A DNA stretch of 64,000 nt from Maricaulis sp034670125 (GTDB taxonomy: Bacteria; Pseudomonadota; Alphaproteobacteria; Caulobacterales; Maricaulaceae), in assembly GCF_034670125.1 (NCBI RefSeq), contig NZ_JAXMOC010000003.1, positions 1-64,000 of the forward strand. Direction: 5' to 3'. Position 1 is the stretch's first letter, and each line of letters starts with the position of its first letter. Shown here piece by piece: positions 28,275-35,855 of this stretch. The notes beneath the pieces were generated by a model. The model worked only from the letters and a program-made list of their open reading frames with translations. It did not search any database and had not been told where the DNA came from. A program made the translations under genes and the position numbers.

Positions 28275-29573
28275 ATGCTGAAATCAGCCATGAGCGCGAT
28301 CGCCCTGATCGCCACCACCACCTTTGGTCCCGCCGCGCTGGCCCAGAACAGTGACGATGCCCTGACCGTCATCCATGCCGGCTGGCTGCTCGCCATTCCC
28401 GGCGAAGCGCCGCTGACCGAACAGTCCATCCTGATCCGCGGCGAGCGGATTGAGGGCATCGAAGCCGGCTATGTGACGCCTGATGGTGCCGAGATCATTG
28501 ACCTGTCCGATGACTATGTGATGCCCGGCTTCATTGACAGCCATGTCCACCTGCAATCGGAACTCGGCCCGGGCCGGCGCTTCAACACCTTCACCATGAC
28601 GGCCTCCGACCTCGCCTTTGATGGCGCCGTCAATGCCGGCACCACGCTGCGGGCCGGCTTTACAACGGTCCAGGATGTCGGCGGCAACTTTGAAGCCTCG
28701 CTGGCTCTGCGCGATGCCATCAATGATGGCGATGTCGCCGGTCCGCGGATGCGGGTCGCCGGGTCGTCCGTCACGCCGACGGGCGGGCATGGCGACATCA
28801 ATGGCTTCTCGCTGGACGTGCTGCACATGTTCGCCAGCGAAACCGCCTGCAATGGTGAAGCCCAATGCCGCGAAGCCGTGCGCACCCTGATCCGCGGCGG
28901 TGCCGATGTCATCAAGATCACCGCCACCGGCGGCGTCCTGTCCGACACCGCCGCCGGTGTCGAACAGCAATTCTTCGATGATGAGCTTTCCGCCATTGTC
29001 GAAGCGGCTCACATGATGGGTCGCCGCGTCACCGCGCATGCGCACGGCGTGACCGGTATCAACTCCTTCCTCGAAGCCGGTGGCGACTCGATCGAGCACG
29101 GGACCTATCTCGACCGCGAGAGCATCCGCCTGATGCGCCGCAATGGCGCCTATCTGGTCCCGACCGTGCTGGCCGGCGTTACGGTCGCCGAAATGGCCGA
29201 GACAGTCGATTTCATGACCGACAACCAGCGCGCCAAGTCGCGCGAGGTCGGGCCGGTCATGCTGGAAATGGCCCGACGCGCCCATGAGGGCGGGGTCACC
29301 ATTGCTTTTGGCACCGATAGCGGCGTCTCGCGCCACGGCCTCAACGCCCGCGAGTTCGAACTACTGGTCGAGGCCGGCCTGACACCGATGGAAGCCATCG
29401 TCACGGCGACCATCAACGCTTCGCGCCATCTTCAGATGGAGGATGAAATCGGCACGATCCAGGCCGGTCGCTTTGCCGACATCATCGCCGTCGACGGCAA
29501 CCCTCTGGACAATATTTCCGAGCTCCGCGAGATGGGCTTCGTGATGAAGGGCGGCGAGGTTTATCGGGACTGA
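28275..29573 (+). CDS. Exported amidohydrolase family protein (imidazolonepropionase-like)
   Basis: A 432-residue protein with a signal peptide (cleavage likely after AALA, residues 20-23). It has the amidohydrolase fold: beta-sandwich, then metal motif HxH at His90/His92 (GFIDSHVHLQ), a Lys in GADVIKITATGG, histidines in TAHAHG and SIEHGTYLD, and the final Asp in FGTDSGV. It ends with ADIIAVDGNPL. Exported members of this group are often dipeptidases or Xaa-Pro hydrolases; the substrate here is unknown. Its TGA overlaps the next ATG by one base. Confidence 0.88.
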   Translation: MLKSAMSAIALIATTTFGPAALAQNSDDALTVIHAGWLLAIPGEAPLTEQSILIRGERIEGIEAGYVTPDGAEIIDLSDDYVMPGFIDSHVHLQSELGPGRRFNTFTMTASDLAFDGAVNAGTTLRAGFTTVQDVGGNFEASLALRDAINDGDVAGPRMRVAGSSVTPTGGHGDINGFSLDVLHMFASETACNGEAQCREAVRTLIRGGADVIKITATGGVLSDTAAGVEQQFFDDELSAIVEAAHMMGRRVTAHAHGVTGINSFLEAGGDSIEHGTYLDRESIRLMRRNGAYLVPTVLAGVTVAEMAETVDFMTDNQRAKSREVGPVMLEMARRAHEGGVTIAFGTDSGVSRHGLNAREFELLVEAGLTPMEAIVTATINASRHLQMEDEIGTIQAGRFADIIAVDGNPLDNISELREMGFVMKGGEVYRD

Positions 29574-30637
29574 TGAGCGAGATCGACGACAGCTTTTCCG
29601 GCACCAAGCCGGTTGTGGACGCGCTGGCCTTTGACGAGGCCGTGCTGGCCGAGTGGATGCAGAGCCATGTTGCAGGCTTTGACGGACCGCTCACGGTTGA
29701 GCAGTTCAAGGGCGGACAGTCCAACCCGACCTACAAGCTGGGAACGCCCGGCAAGGCCTATGTCCTGCGCCGCAAGCCGCCAGGCAAGCTGCTGCCTTCC
29801 GCGCATGCCGTGGATCGCGAGTTCCGGGTCATGAAAGCGCTGGGCGGAGCCGGGTTTCCGGCGCCCGTGATGCACGGGCTGTGCATGGACCGCGACGTCA
29901 TCGGGACGGAATTCTACATCATGGATTTCATCGAGGGCCGCATTTTCTGGGATCCGCTCCTGCCCGATCTCGACAAGTCCGAACGCGGCGCCATCTACGA
30001 CGCCTCCAATGCCACGCTGGCGCATCTGCACGGCATCGATGTCGAGGCCGCCGGGCTGTCGGACTACGGCAAGCCGGGCAATTATTTCGAGCGCCAGATC
30101 GGCCGCTGGACCAAGCAATACCGCGCCGCCGAAACCACCACGGTGCCGGCCATGAACCGGTTGATCGACTGGCTGCCAACCGCTGCGCCGGACCAGGAAC
30201 GCACCAGCGTCGTGCATGGTGATTACCGGCTCGACAACATGGTCTTCCATCCGACCGAGCCGCGCGTCATCGCGGTGCTCGACTGGGAGCTTTCGACGCT
30301 GGGCGACCCGCTGGCCGATTTCACCTATCAGCTGATGGGCTGGGTCATGCCGCCGGAAATCCGCAACGGGCTTCTGGGCGTCGACATTGAGTCCCTGGGC
30401 ATTCCCGACATCGAGACCTACACCCAAGCCTATTGCGAACGGACCAACCGGTCCGGCATTCCGGCGCTGGATTTCTATTTCGCCTACAATATCTTCCGCC
30501 TGACCTCGATCATCCAGGGCGTCTATGCCCGTTCATTGCAGGGCAATGCCTCAAACTCACGCGCCGCCGAAATGGGCGCCGCAGTCGAGCCGATGGCCGA
30601 AGCCGCCTGGGGGTTCGCGAAACAGGCGGGGGCGTGA
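29573..30637 (+). CDS. Phosphotransferase family protein (APH-like, ACAD10/11 type)
   Basis: A 354-residue kinase-fold protein. It has FKGGQSNPTYKL as nucleotide loop, VLRRKPPGKLLPSAHAVDREF with the conserved Lys, the catalytic loop VVHGDYRLDNMVF, and the metal loop VLDWELSTLGDPLADFTY. This pattern is that of aminoglycoside phosphotransferase-like enzymes linked to acyl-CoA dehydrogenases, thought to phosphorylate hydroxyacyl-CoA intermediates. No acyl-CoA dehydrogenase gene is adjacent. It is translationally coupled (TGATG) to the amidohydrolase gene, an unexpected partner. Confidence 0.88.
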   Translation: MSEIDDSFSGTKPVVDALAFDEAVLAEWMQSHVAGFDGPLTVEQFKGGQSNPTYKLGTPGKAYVLRRKPPGKLLPSAHAVDREFRVMKALGGAGFPAPVMHGLCMDRDVIGTEFYIMDFIEGRIFWDPLLPDLDKSERGAIYDASNATLAHLHGIDVEAAGLSDYGKPGNYFERQIGRWTKQYRAAETTTVPAMNRLIDWLPTAAPDQERTSVVHGDYRLDNMVFHPTEPRVIAVLDWELSTLGDPLADFTYQLMGWVMPPEIRNGLLGVDIESLGIPDIETYTQAYCERTNRSGIPALDFYFAYNIFRLTSIIQGVYARSLQGNASNSRAAEMGAAVEPMAEAAWGFAKQAGA

Positions 30638-30661
30638 AGGCCAGCGGCGACATGATCAGTT

Positions 30662-30698
30662 GGCGCAAGGCCAACACTGACCTAGTCAGTCTTGCGCC
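30662..30698. terminator. Hairpin at the convergent ends of the kinase and small membrane-protein genes
   Basis: GGCGCAAG (30662-30669) pairs with CTTGCGCC (30691-30698), and inside it ACTGAC-CTA-GTCAGT (30676-30690) is perfect. The loop CTA is the stop codon of the minus-strand small gene. There is no T-run. It may serve as a bidirectional stop or block. Confidence 0.45.
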
Positions 30699-30798
30699 GC
30701 TTCGCCTCTTCGGCGAACACCGCGAGCGCGACAACCGTCACCATCAACCCGGTGAAAACCATCAACGGCCAGAGCGTCACCTGGATATCCCCAATCAT
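30682..30798 (-). CDS. Tiny single-span membrane protein (38 aa)
   Basis: An ATG at 30798 opens a 38-codon frame ending in TAG. The product starts MIGDIQVTLWPLMVFTGLMV, continues with another hydrophobic stretch, and ends EEAKRRKTD. This is one membrane span followed by a charged cytoplasmic tail. The ATG overlaps the stop of the next upstream small gene by 4 bases (TCAT), which supports real translation. I do not recognise a family. Small subunits of membrane complexes look like this, but no partner complex is nearby. Confidence 0.55.
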   Translation of the reverse strand: MIGDIQVTLWPLMVFTGLMVTVVALAVFAEEAKRRKTD

Positions 30799-31064
30799 GT
30801 CTCGGCCTCCATTTGTCCAAGATAGAATGCGCAGACCCAGCTTACCACAATCAGCGCCGACCCCATTGCGAGAAAACCTGGCCGGACAACACCGCTCTCA
30901 GCGAATAGGGACAGACCAAGCGCGCCCAACCCGACCGCCCGGCTGGATTGCTCCCAGCTTCGCCACAAGGCGACATTTGCTGTCAGACCCACAGGGCGCC
31001 AGCGAGCAATGCCCTTGAGGAGCCTCAGGGCCCGCACGGCCTGACCTCGGAACCAATCCAGCAT
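30795..31064 (-). CDS. Small two-span membrane protein
   Basis: An 89-residue protein from ATG 31064 (a GTG two codons earlier is possible). A basic amphipathic start (MLDWFRGQAVRALRLLKGIA) is followed by two hydrophobic segments (about residues 42-55 and 62-82) and a short acidic end. It is coupled by a 4-base overlap to the 38-aa gene. Function unrecognised. It is divergent from the TauE/SafE gene. Confidence 0.5.
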   Translation of the reverse strand: MLDWFRGQAVRALRLLKGIARWRPVGLTANVALWRSWEQSSRAVGLGALGLSLFAESGVVRPGFLAMGSALIVVSWVCAFYLGQMEAET

Positions 31065-31159
31065 GACCACACACTACACGTTCCGGTTATGTTCTGCAAC
31101 ATACACAACCGACTGCGCCGTGCACTCGCCCCGGACGCGACCGGCGATATAGTCCGCGC

Positions 31160-31903
31160 ATGATCGCCGCCTTCATCCTCATTGCGACCTTTGTCACCGC
31201 CTTCATTTCCGGCGTGTTCGGGATGGCAGGCGGGTTGATCCTGATGGGGGCGCTGGCGCTGGTCCTGCCGGTTGCGTCAGCAATGGTGGTTCACGGCGTG
31301 ATCCAGAGCGTATCGAATGGCTGGCGCGCCGTCCTGCACCTGAAATGGATCGACTGGCGCATTCTGGCCATCTATCTGGCCGGATCGGCGGCCGCGGCGG
31401 GTCTGTTGGCGTTTGCCAGTTTCGAACTGTCCAAAGCCTGGCTGTTCGTGATCCTGGGGCTCGTTCCCGCGGTCATCTGGCTACCAAAACACATCCTCCA
31501 TCTCGACGCCGCAAGACCTCACCACGCCGTCGCCTGCGGCTTTGTTGTCACCGGGCTCAATGTGGTCGCCGGGGTTTCCGGTCCACTGCTGGACGTCTTC
31601 TTCGCCGATACCCGCCAGGACCGGCGCGTCATCGTGGCGACCAAGGCCGCAACCCAGGTGATCAGTCATGGCGTCAAAATCGCCTATTACATCCTGCCCG
31701 CGCTGGGAGCGGCCGGTTTGCCGTCTGTGCAATGGCTGCTGGTCGCCGCACCATTGGCGATCCTCGGCACCACGGCCGGGGCACGTTTCCTGGCCCTGAT
31801 GAGCGATGTCCAGTTCCGCCAGTGGACAAAGTGGATCGTGTCGGTGATCGGGGCGATCTATGTCATTCGCGGCATCATGCTTCTGATTGGATCTGCTTCA
31901 TGA
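31160..31903 (+). CDS. TauE/SafE family membrane exporter
   Basis: A 247-residue polytopic protein with 7-8 hydrophobic segments and the TauE/SafE repeat pattern: FISGVFGMAGGLILMGAL near the N-terminus and VVAGVSGPLLDVFFADTRQDRR in the second half. Family members are predicted to export sulfite, sulfoacetate or related organosulfur anions. No sulfur-metabolism gene is adjacent, so the substrate is unknown. Its stop overlaps the GNAT start by ATGA. Confidence 0.88.
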   Translation: MIAAFILIATFVTAFISGVFGMAGGLILMGALALVLPVASAMVVHGVIQSVSNGWRAVLHLKWIDWRILAIYLAGSAAAAGLLAFASFELSKAWLFVILGLVPAVIWLPKHILHLDAARPHHAVACGFVVTGLNVVAGVSGPLLDVFFADTRQDRRVIVATKAATQVISHGVKIAYYILPALGAAGLPSVQWLLVAAPLAILGTTAGARFLALMSDVQFRQWTKWIVSVIGAIYVIRGIMLLIGSAS

Positions 31904-32475
31904 TCATCTCGCCTGCCATTCGTGAGAATGCGGTTGTTCGGCTGGAACCCCTCGTCGAAGCCCATCGCGAGGAGCTCCGCCCGATCGCGGCCGAACCCGG
32001 CCTGTGGACACTCACTTCCCAGCGCGGCGATGGCGAGCATTTCGACGCCTGGTTCAACCTGATGCTGGCCAATACCAATGCCGGCAGCCAGATCAGCCAT
32101 CTGGTCCGCCGCCAGCACGATGGAGCGGCGGTCGGTCATTCAGCCTGGCTGACCATTACACCCGAACACAAGCGTCTCGAGATCGGCTGGACCTGGTATG
32201 GCAGCGAGGCCCGCGGCACGGCGATCAATCCGGCGGCCAAACACCTCCTGCTGGGCGGCGCTTTCGACGCCGGAGCCGAGCGGGTCGAGCTGAAGACCCA
32301 CCATCTCAACCTGCGCTCCCAAGCGGCCATGACCAAGATGGGAGCCACGCGCGAAGGCACCCTGCGCCGACATCTCCTGTGCTGGACAGGTGAGTGGCGC
32401 GACACGGTATTCTTCTCGGTCTTGAAGGATGAGTGGCCCGACGTGAAGGCCGGGCTGGAAGCGCGCTTCGCCTAA
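31900..32475 (+). CDS. GNAT family N-acetyltransferase (RimJ/RimL-like)
   Basis: A 191-residue acetyltransferase. ENAVVRLEPLVEAHREELRP and the C-terminal part (INPAAKHLLLGGAFD, then VELKTHHLNLRSQAAMTKMG and REGTLRRHLLC) fit the RimJ/RimL type of GNAT proteins. Its target could be a ribosomal protein N-terminus or a small molecule; no evidence distinguishes these. It starts at ATG 31900, overlapping the TauE/SafE stop. Its end overlaps the convergent relic gene by 4 bases. Confidence 0.85.
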   Translation: MIISPAIRENAVVRLEPLVEAHREELRPIAAEPGLWTLTSQRGDGEHFDAWFNLMLANTNAGSQISHLVRRQHDGAAVGHSAWLTITPEHKRLEIGWTWYGSEARGTAINPAAKHLLLGGAFDAGAERVELKTHHLNLRSQAAMTKMGATREGTLRRHLLCWTGEWRDTVFFSVLKDEWPDVKAGLEARFA

Positions 32476-32936
32476 CCGGCGACGCAGATATCGGTCAGGC
32501 CGGCGACATGCCCGCCCCGTATTTCAATCTCGACCTGCCCGGCGAAAGCGGCTTCGGTCGCGTAGACGCGCAAATCAGCCGGAGACCCGGCCGTCAGCAC
32601 CGAACGGGCCCGGCGCTCCGGCGCCAGTGAAGCGCGGATGAAAATTGCGCCATGGGCCGGCCCGGCTTGCAGGCCGGGGCGAACGATCGCACCCGGACGC
32701 CCCAGCTCGATCACCAGCTGGCCAGTCTCCAACTCGATATGCGACGCGATCGCAGAAATCCGGCCCTGCTCAATCAGGATGTCCTGGTCCTCCCATTCGC
32801 CCGACGCATCAATGATCGTAACGTCACGCAAAAGGATCGGCGCATCTTGGCAAACCGCCGAATCAGCCCGGGCGGCGGCGGCAGAGACACACGCCAGTCC
32901 GACGATCAGAGAGATATTGATCAGTGCTCGACGCAT
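32472..32936 (-). CDS. Exported amidohydrolase-like protein lacking the catalytic barrel
   Basis: A 154-residue protein with a clear signal peptide (MRRALINISLIVGLACVSAA then ARA). PILLRDVTIIDASGEWEDQD and ILIEQGRISAIASHIE are the N-terminal strands of the amidohydrolase composite domain. GSPADLRVYATEAAFAGQ and RGGHVAG look like the C-terminal strands of the same domain. The roughly 300-residue metal-binding barrel between them is absent, including the HxH, so hydrolysis by the normal mechanism is impossible. Reading frame and ribosome site (GGAG) are intact. Either a deletion relic still open or a repurposed binding domain. Confidence 0.55.
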   Translation of the reverse strand: MRRALINISLIVGLACVSAAAARADSAVCQDAPILLRDVTIIDASGEWEDQDILIEQGRISAIASHIELETGQLVIELGRPGAIVRPGLQAGPAHGAIFIRASLAPERRARSVLTAGSPADLRVYATEAAFAGQVEIEIRGGHVAGLTDICVAG

Positions 32937-33041
32937 GAGGCGCTCCGCTTGGGTGCCCCCCTCTTGGTCTACCCGCCGATTCGGTTCAAGCGAAGGTTTT
33001 GTGACGGATTGGCGTTAACGTGAATTTCCGAAATATGGCAG

Positions 33042-33380
33042 TCACTTGACCGGTAATGTCCCGACGAAATCGGCCGTCATTTTCGCCCAGCGCGCAAGCG
33101 CCGCATCATCGAGGTCAGCCGGCCCGTCCACCGTCACCCAGCCCTTCATCACCCGGCCCGTCAAATCCATTTCCCGGGCACCGGGCTTGGTCAGCGCAGC
33201 TTCATACTGGCTGGGCCCGACCCGGACATGCAATTCATCGCGCGAGGTCCCGTAACTCATGTTTCCGCCAATCATGAGCGCGATGCCGCCGAACATGCGG
33301 CGACGGGCAGGCTTATGTCCCAACGCAACCAGGGCCGCTTCCATCCGGTCGACCAGATCCGGGTCAAAGGCCATTCGCAT
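33042..33380 (-). CDS. TfoX N-terminal domain protein
   Basis: A 112-residue protein with the TfoX/Sxy N-terminal pattern: MFGGIALMIGGNMSYGTSRD, ELHVRVGPSQYEAAL, MKGWVTVDGPADLDDAALARW. Such stand-alone domains are common and not shown to act in competence. It overlaps the end of tadA by 17 bases and likely shares its transcript. The start could be either of two ATGs, at 33380 or 33374. Confidence 0.85.
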   Translation of the reverse strand: MRMAFDPDLVDRMEAALVALGHKPARRRMFGGIALMIGGNMSYGTSRDELHVRVGPSQYEAALTKPGAREMDLTGRVMKGWVTVDGPADLDDAALARWAKMTADFVGTLPVK

Positions 33381-33858
33381 TCGCCCCTGGTTTCGCTTTG
33401 CGCCGCGCCCGGAAAAACTCCTTCAGCAGGACCGCCCCCTCGTCAGCGAGGACACCGGACACCACGTCAGGTCGCCAGTGGCAGGTCGGCTGCTCGAAAA
33501 AACGTGTCCCTGAGACCACGGCGCCGCCCTTCTCGTCGCTGGCACCAAACACCAGCCGACCAATCCGGGCGTGGCTGATGGCACCGGCGCACATCGCACA
33601 CGGCTCCAGCGTGACATACAATTCCAGACCGGTGAGCCGGTAATTGCCAAGCGCTCGCGCCGCCTCGCGCAGGGCCAGGATCTCGGCATGGGCGGTCGGA
33701 TCATGGCCGGCGATGGGGCGGTTATGGGCCTGCGCGACAATGCGGTCCGTGGCCGGATCAACGATCACCGCGCCGATCGGCGCCTCGCCAGCCTCAGCTG
33801 CGGCTTGCGCCAGGCGTAGCGCCGCCTGCATAAAACGTGTATCGCGCGGGTTCGTCAT
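33364..33858 (-). CDS. tadA: tRNA-specific adenosine deaminase
   Basis: A 164-residue CDA-fold deaminase. HAE (57-59) supplies the zinc His and catalytic Glu, and PCAMC (86-90) the two zinc cysteines. NRPIAGHDPTAHAEILALR is typical of TadA. It converts A34 to inosine in tRNA-Arg(ACG), and the gene is usually essential. I chose ATG 33858; the 35 upstream in-frame residues would run into the divergent rluB gene. Only 38 bases separate the two start codons. Confidence 0.93.
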   Translation of the reverse strand: MTNPRDTRFMQAALRLAQAAAEAGEAPIGAVIVDPATDRIVAQAHNRPIAGHDPTAHAEILALREAARALGNYRLTGLELYVTLEPCAMCAGAISHARIGRLVFGASDEKGGAVVSGTRFFEQPTCHWRPDVVSGVLADEGAVLLKEFFRARRKAKPGANANGL

Positions 33859-33896
33859 ACTGCGCGCGATAGAGCGCCGCATCGAAAGGGTCAAGC

Positions 33897-35000
33897 GTGA
33901 CCGGAACTGCCGACACCTCAGAACGTATTGCCAAATTCCTCGCCCGCGCCGGTGTGGCCTCACGCCGCGAGGTCGAACGGATGATCGAGGGAGGACGGGT
34001 GAAGGTCGATGGCAAGACGCTCGACACCCCGGCCTTCAAGGTCACCGGCAGCGAGCATATCGAGGTCGACGGCAAGCGCATCGAGCCACCGGCAGCGACC
34101 AAGTTGTGGCGCTACCACAAACCGGACGGGCTGGTCACAACCCATGCCGACCCGGAAGGCCGCGAAACCGTGTTCGACGCCATCCCCAAGGATATCGGCC
34201 GGGTGATCTCGATCGGCCGCCTCGACCTGACTTCAGAAGGCCTGCTGCTGCTGACCAATGATGGCGCCCTCGCCCGCGCCCTGGAACTGCCCTCGACCGG
34301 CTGGACACGTCGCTATCGGGCTCGCGCCTTCGGCTCGATCTCCGAGTCGGCGCTTAAAATCCTGCGCGCGGGTGTCACCGTTGAGGGCATCAAATACGGC
34401 CCGATGGAAGTCGAGGTCGAACGCGAGACCGGTTCCAATATCTGGCTCGAGGTCGGCATTCGCGAAGGCAAGAACCGCGAGGTCCGCAAGGCGCTCGACG
34501 CGGTCGGCCTGCGCGTCAACCGGCTGATCCGCATCGCTTATGGCCCCTTCCAGCTGGGACAGTTGGAGAAGGGTGAGATCAAGTCGGTCCCGTCACGCGT
34601 TTTGCACGACCAGTGCGGCCATCTGATCGACATGGGCGAAACGCCAACCGGTCAGGCCGTCGCCAAGCCGCGCCCGGCCAATCGCGCCGCCCGCAAGCCG
34701 GGCCAGAAGCCGGGTGGCAAGCCGGGCCAGCGCGCCATGGGCGGACCGGGTCAGCCCGGCCTGCCCAAGCGCGAGGTTGATGACAGCCTGCTCGAGGACG
34801 CCCGCAAGGGACGCCCGCTCGACGCCAAATCCAACCGGGCCCGCCGCGGCAAGGACGGCAAGCCGACCGCCAAACCAGCCTCCGGGCGTGCGGCGCCGCG
34901 CGCCACGTCCTCGCGCCCTGACACGCCCCGCACCGGCGGCCCGCGCAATCCGGGTGGACCTCGCTCGGGCGGGCCGCGCAAGCCCGGCGGCCGGAGCTAG
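33897..35000 (+). CDS. rluB: 23S rRNA pseudouridine synthase, RluB-like, with basic tail
   Basis: A 367-residue protein. An S4 domain (IAKFLARAGVASRREVERMI, residues 11-70) precedes the RsuA/RluB catalytic domain, with IGRLDLTSEGLLLLTNDG carrying catalytic Asp110 and KNREVRKALDAVGLRVNRLIR. RluB makes pseudouridine 2605 in E. coli 23S rRNA. Residues after about 250 are a low-complexity Gly/Pro/Arg/Lys tail (KPGQKPGGKPGQRAMGG and similar), probably RNA-binding. It starts with GTG. rsmD follows 5 bases later, giving an rRNA-modification pair. Confidence 0.92.
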   Translation: MTGTADTSERIAKFLARAGVASRREVERMIEGGRVKVDGKTLDTPAFKVTGSEHIEVDGKRIEPPAATKLWRYHKPDGLVTTHADPEGRETVFDAIPKDIGRVISIGRLDLTSEGLLLLTNDGALARALELPSTGWTRRYRARAFGSISESALKILRAGVTVEGIKYGPMEVEVERETGSNIWLEVGIREGKNREVRKALDAVGLRVNRLIRIAYGPFQLGQLEKGEIKSVPSRVLHDQCGHLIDMGETPTGQAVAKPRPANRAARKPGQKPGGKPGQRAMGGPGQPGLPKREVDDSLLEDARKGRPLDAKSNRARRGKDGKPTAKPASGRAAPRATSSRPDTPRTGGPRNPGGPRSGGPRKPGGRS

Positions 35001-35005
35001 TCGCC

Positions 35006-35566
35006 ATGCGCATTGTCGGCGGCAAATTTCGCAATCGCGCCCTTGTGGCCCCCAAGGGCAAGTCCACCCGGCCGACCTCGGACCGGGCCCGGGAAAACAT
35101 GTTCAATGTGATCGAGCATGCCGACTGGTGCCCGGCCATCGACGGCGCCCGCGTCGCCGACATCTATGCCGGCTCCGGAGCACTGGGCCTTGAAGCCATC
35201 TCGCGCGGCGCCGCCTTCTGCCTCTTCATCGAGTTCGCGGCCGAGGCGCGCGGCGCCATTCGCGACAATGTCGACACGCTGCAACTCTTCGGCATCACCC
35301 GCATCCACCGCCGCGACGCCACGGCACTGGGCGAAAAACCGTCCAATCTCGGCGCCCCCTTCACCCTCGTCTTCCTCGACCCACCCTACGGTTTCGGCCT
35401 CGGTCCCAAGACGCTGACCAAGCTGCTTGAAGGCGGCTGGGTCAGCGACGACGCGGTCGCCGTGCTGGAAGTCGGCGCCGAGGAAGACCCGGAAACACCT
35501 GGCTGGACCTGCCAGGTGGAGAAAGTCTATGGCGCTGCCAAAGTGCAGTTTTTGACGCGGGGATAG
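35006..35566 (+). CDS. rsmD: 16S rRNA (guanine-966-N2)-methyltransferase
   Basis: A 186-residue SAM methyltransferase. It starts MRIVGGKFRNRALVAPKG, with STRPTSDRARENMFN typical of RsmD, a SAM loop in DIYAGSGALGLEAISRG, and catalytic DPPY at 125-128. It methylates G966 of 16S rRNA. It is co-directional with rluB, 5 bases apart. It is followed by a 289-bp repeat-filled gap before convergent mutL. Confidence 0.95.
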   Translation: MRIVGGKFRNRALVAPKGKSTRPTSDRARENMFNVIEHADWCPAIDGARVADIYAGSGALGLEAISRGAAFCLFIEFAAEARGAIRDNVDTLQLFGITRIHRRDATALGEKPSNLGAPFTLVFLDPPYGFGLGPKTLTKLLEGGWVSDDAVAVLEVGAEEDPETPGWTCQVEKVYGAAKVQFLTRG

Positions 35567-35585
35567 CGCCCCCCCTCCAAATTTT

Positions 35586-35705
35586 GTCATCCCGGACGGA
35601 GACCTGCGAAAGCAGGTTGTAGATCCGGGACCCATAAGCCCGGCGCTCACGCGAATGGGTCCCCGCTCTGCGTCCCGCTTGCGCGGGACATCCGGCGGGG
35701 ATGAC
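35586..35705. repeat. About 120-bp composite palindromic repeat
   Basis: It begins GTCATCCC (35586-35593) and ends GGGATGAC (35698-35705). Inside are CCTGC-GAAA-GCAGG, GGGACCCAT...ATGGGTCCC, and GTCCCGC-TTGC-GCGGGAC. The nested inverted repeats make a multi-branched structure. It resembles the common intergenic 'GTCATCCC...GGGATGAC' elements of alphaproteobacteria. No coding frame was seen. Confidence 0.65.
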
Positions 35706-35737
35706 AAAGGAAGTGCGTGGTCCTGTTGAGGGCTGAT

Positions 35738-35844
35738 TTCCCTCTCCCTTGGGAGAGGGTCAGGGTGAGGGGGAAATCCCGGTGACCGCCGAACTGATCC
35801 CCCTCATCCGCGCTTCGCGCACCTTCTCCCAGGGGAGAAGGAAA
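35738..35844. repeat. Dispersed 107-bp repeat, copy 1
   Basis: It starts TTCCCTCTCCCTTGGGAGAG, containing CCCTCTCCC-TT-GGGAGAGGG (35740-35759), and ends with CACCTTCTCCC...GGGAGAAGGAA. The second copy in this window is 50440-50546, the same length and largely identical apart from the middle. The element is a widespread intergenic repeat type. Confidence 0.85.
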
Positions 35845-35855
35845 GTGGCACGGGT

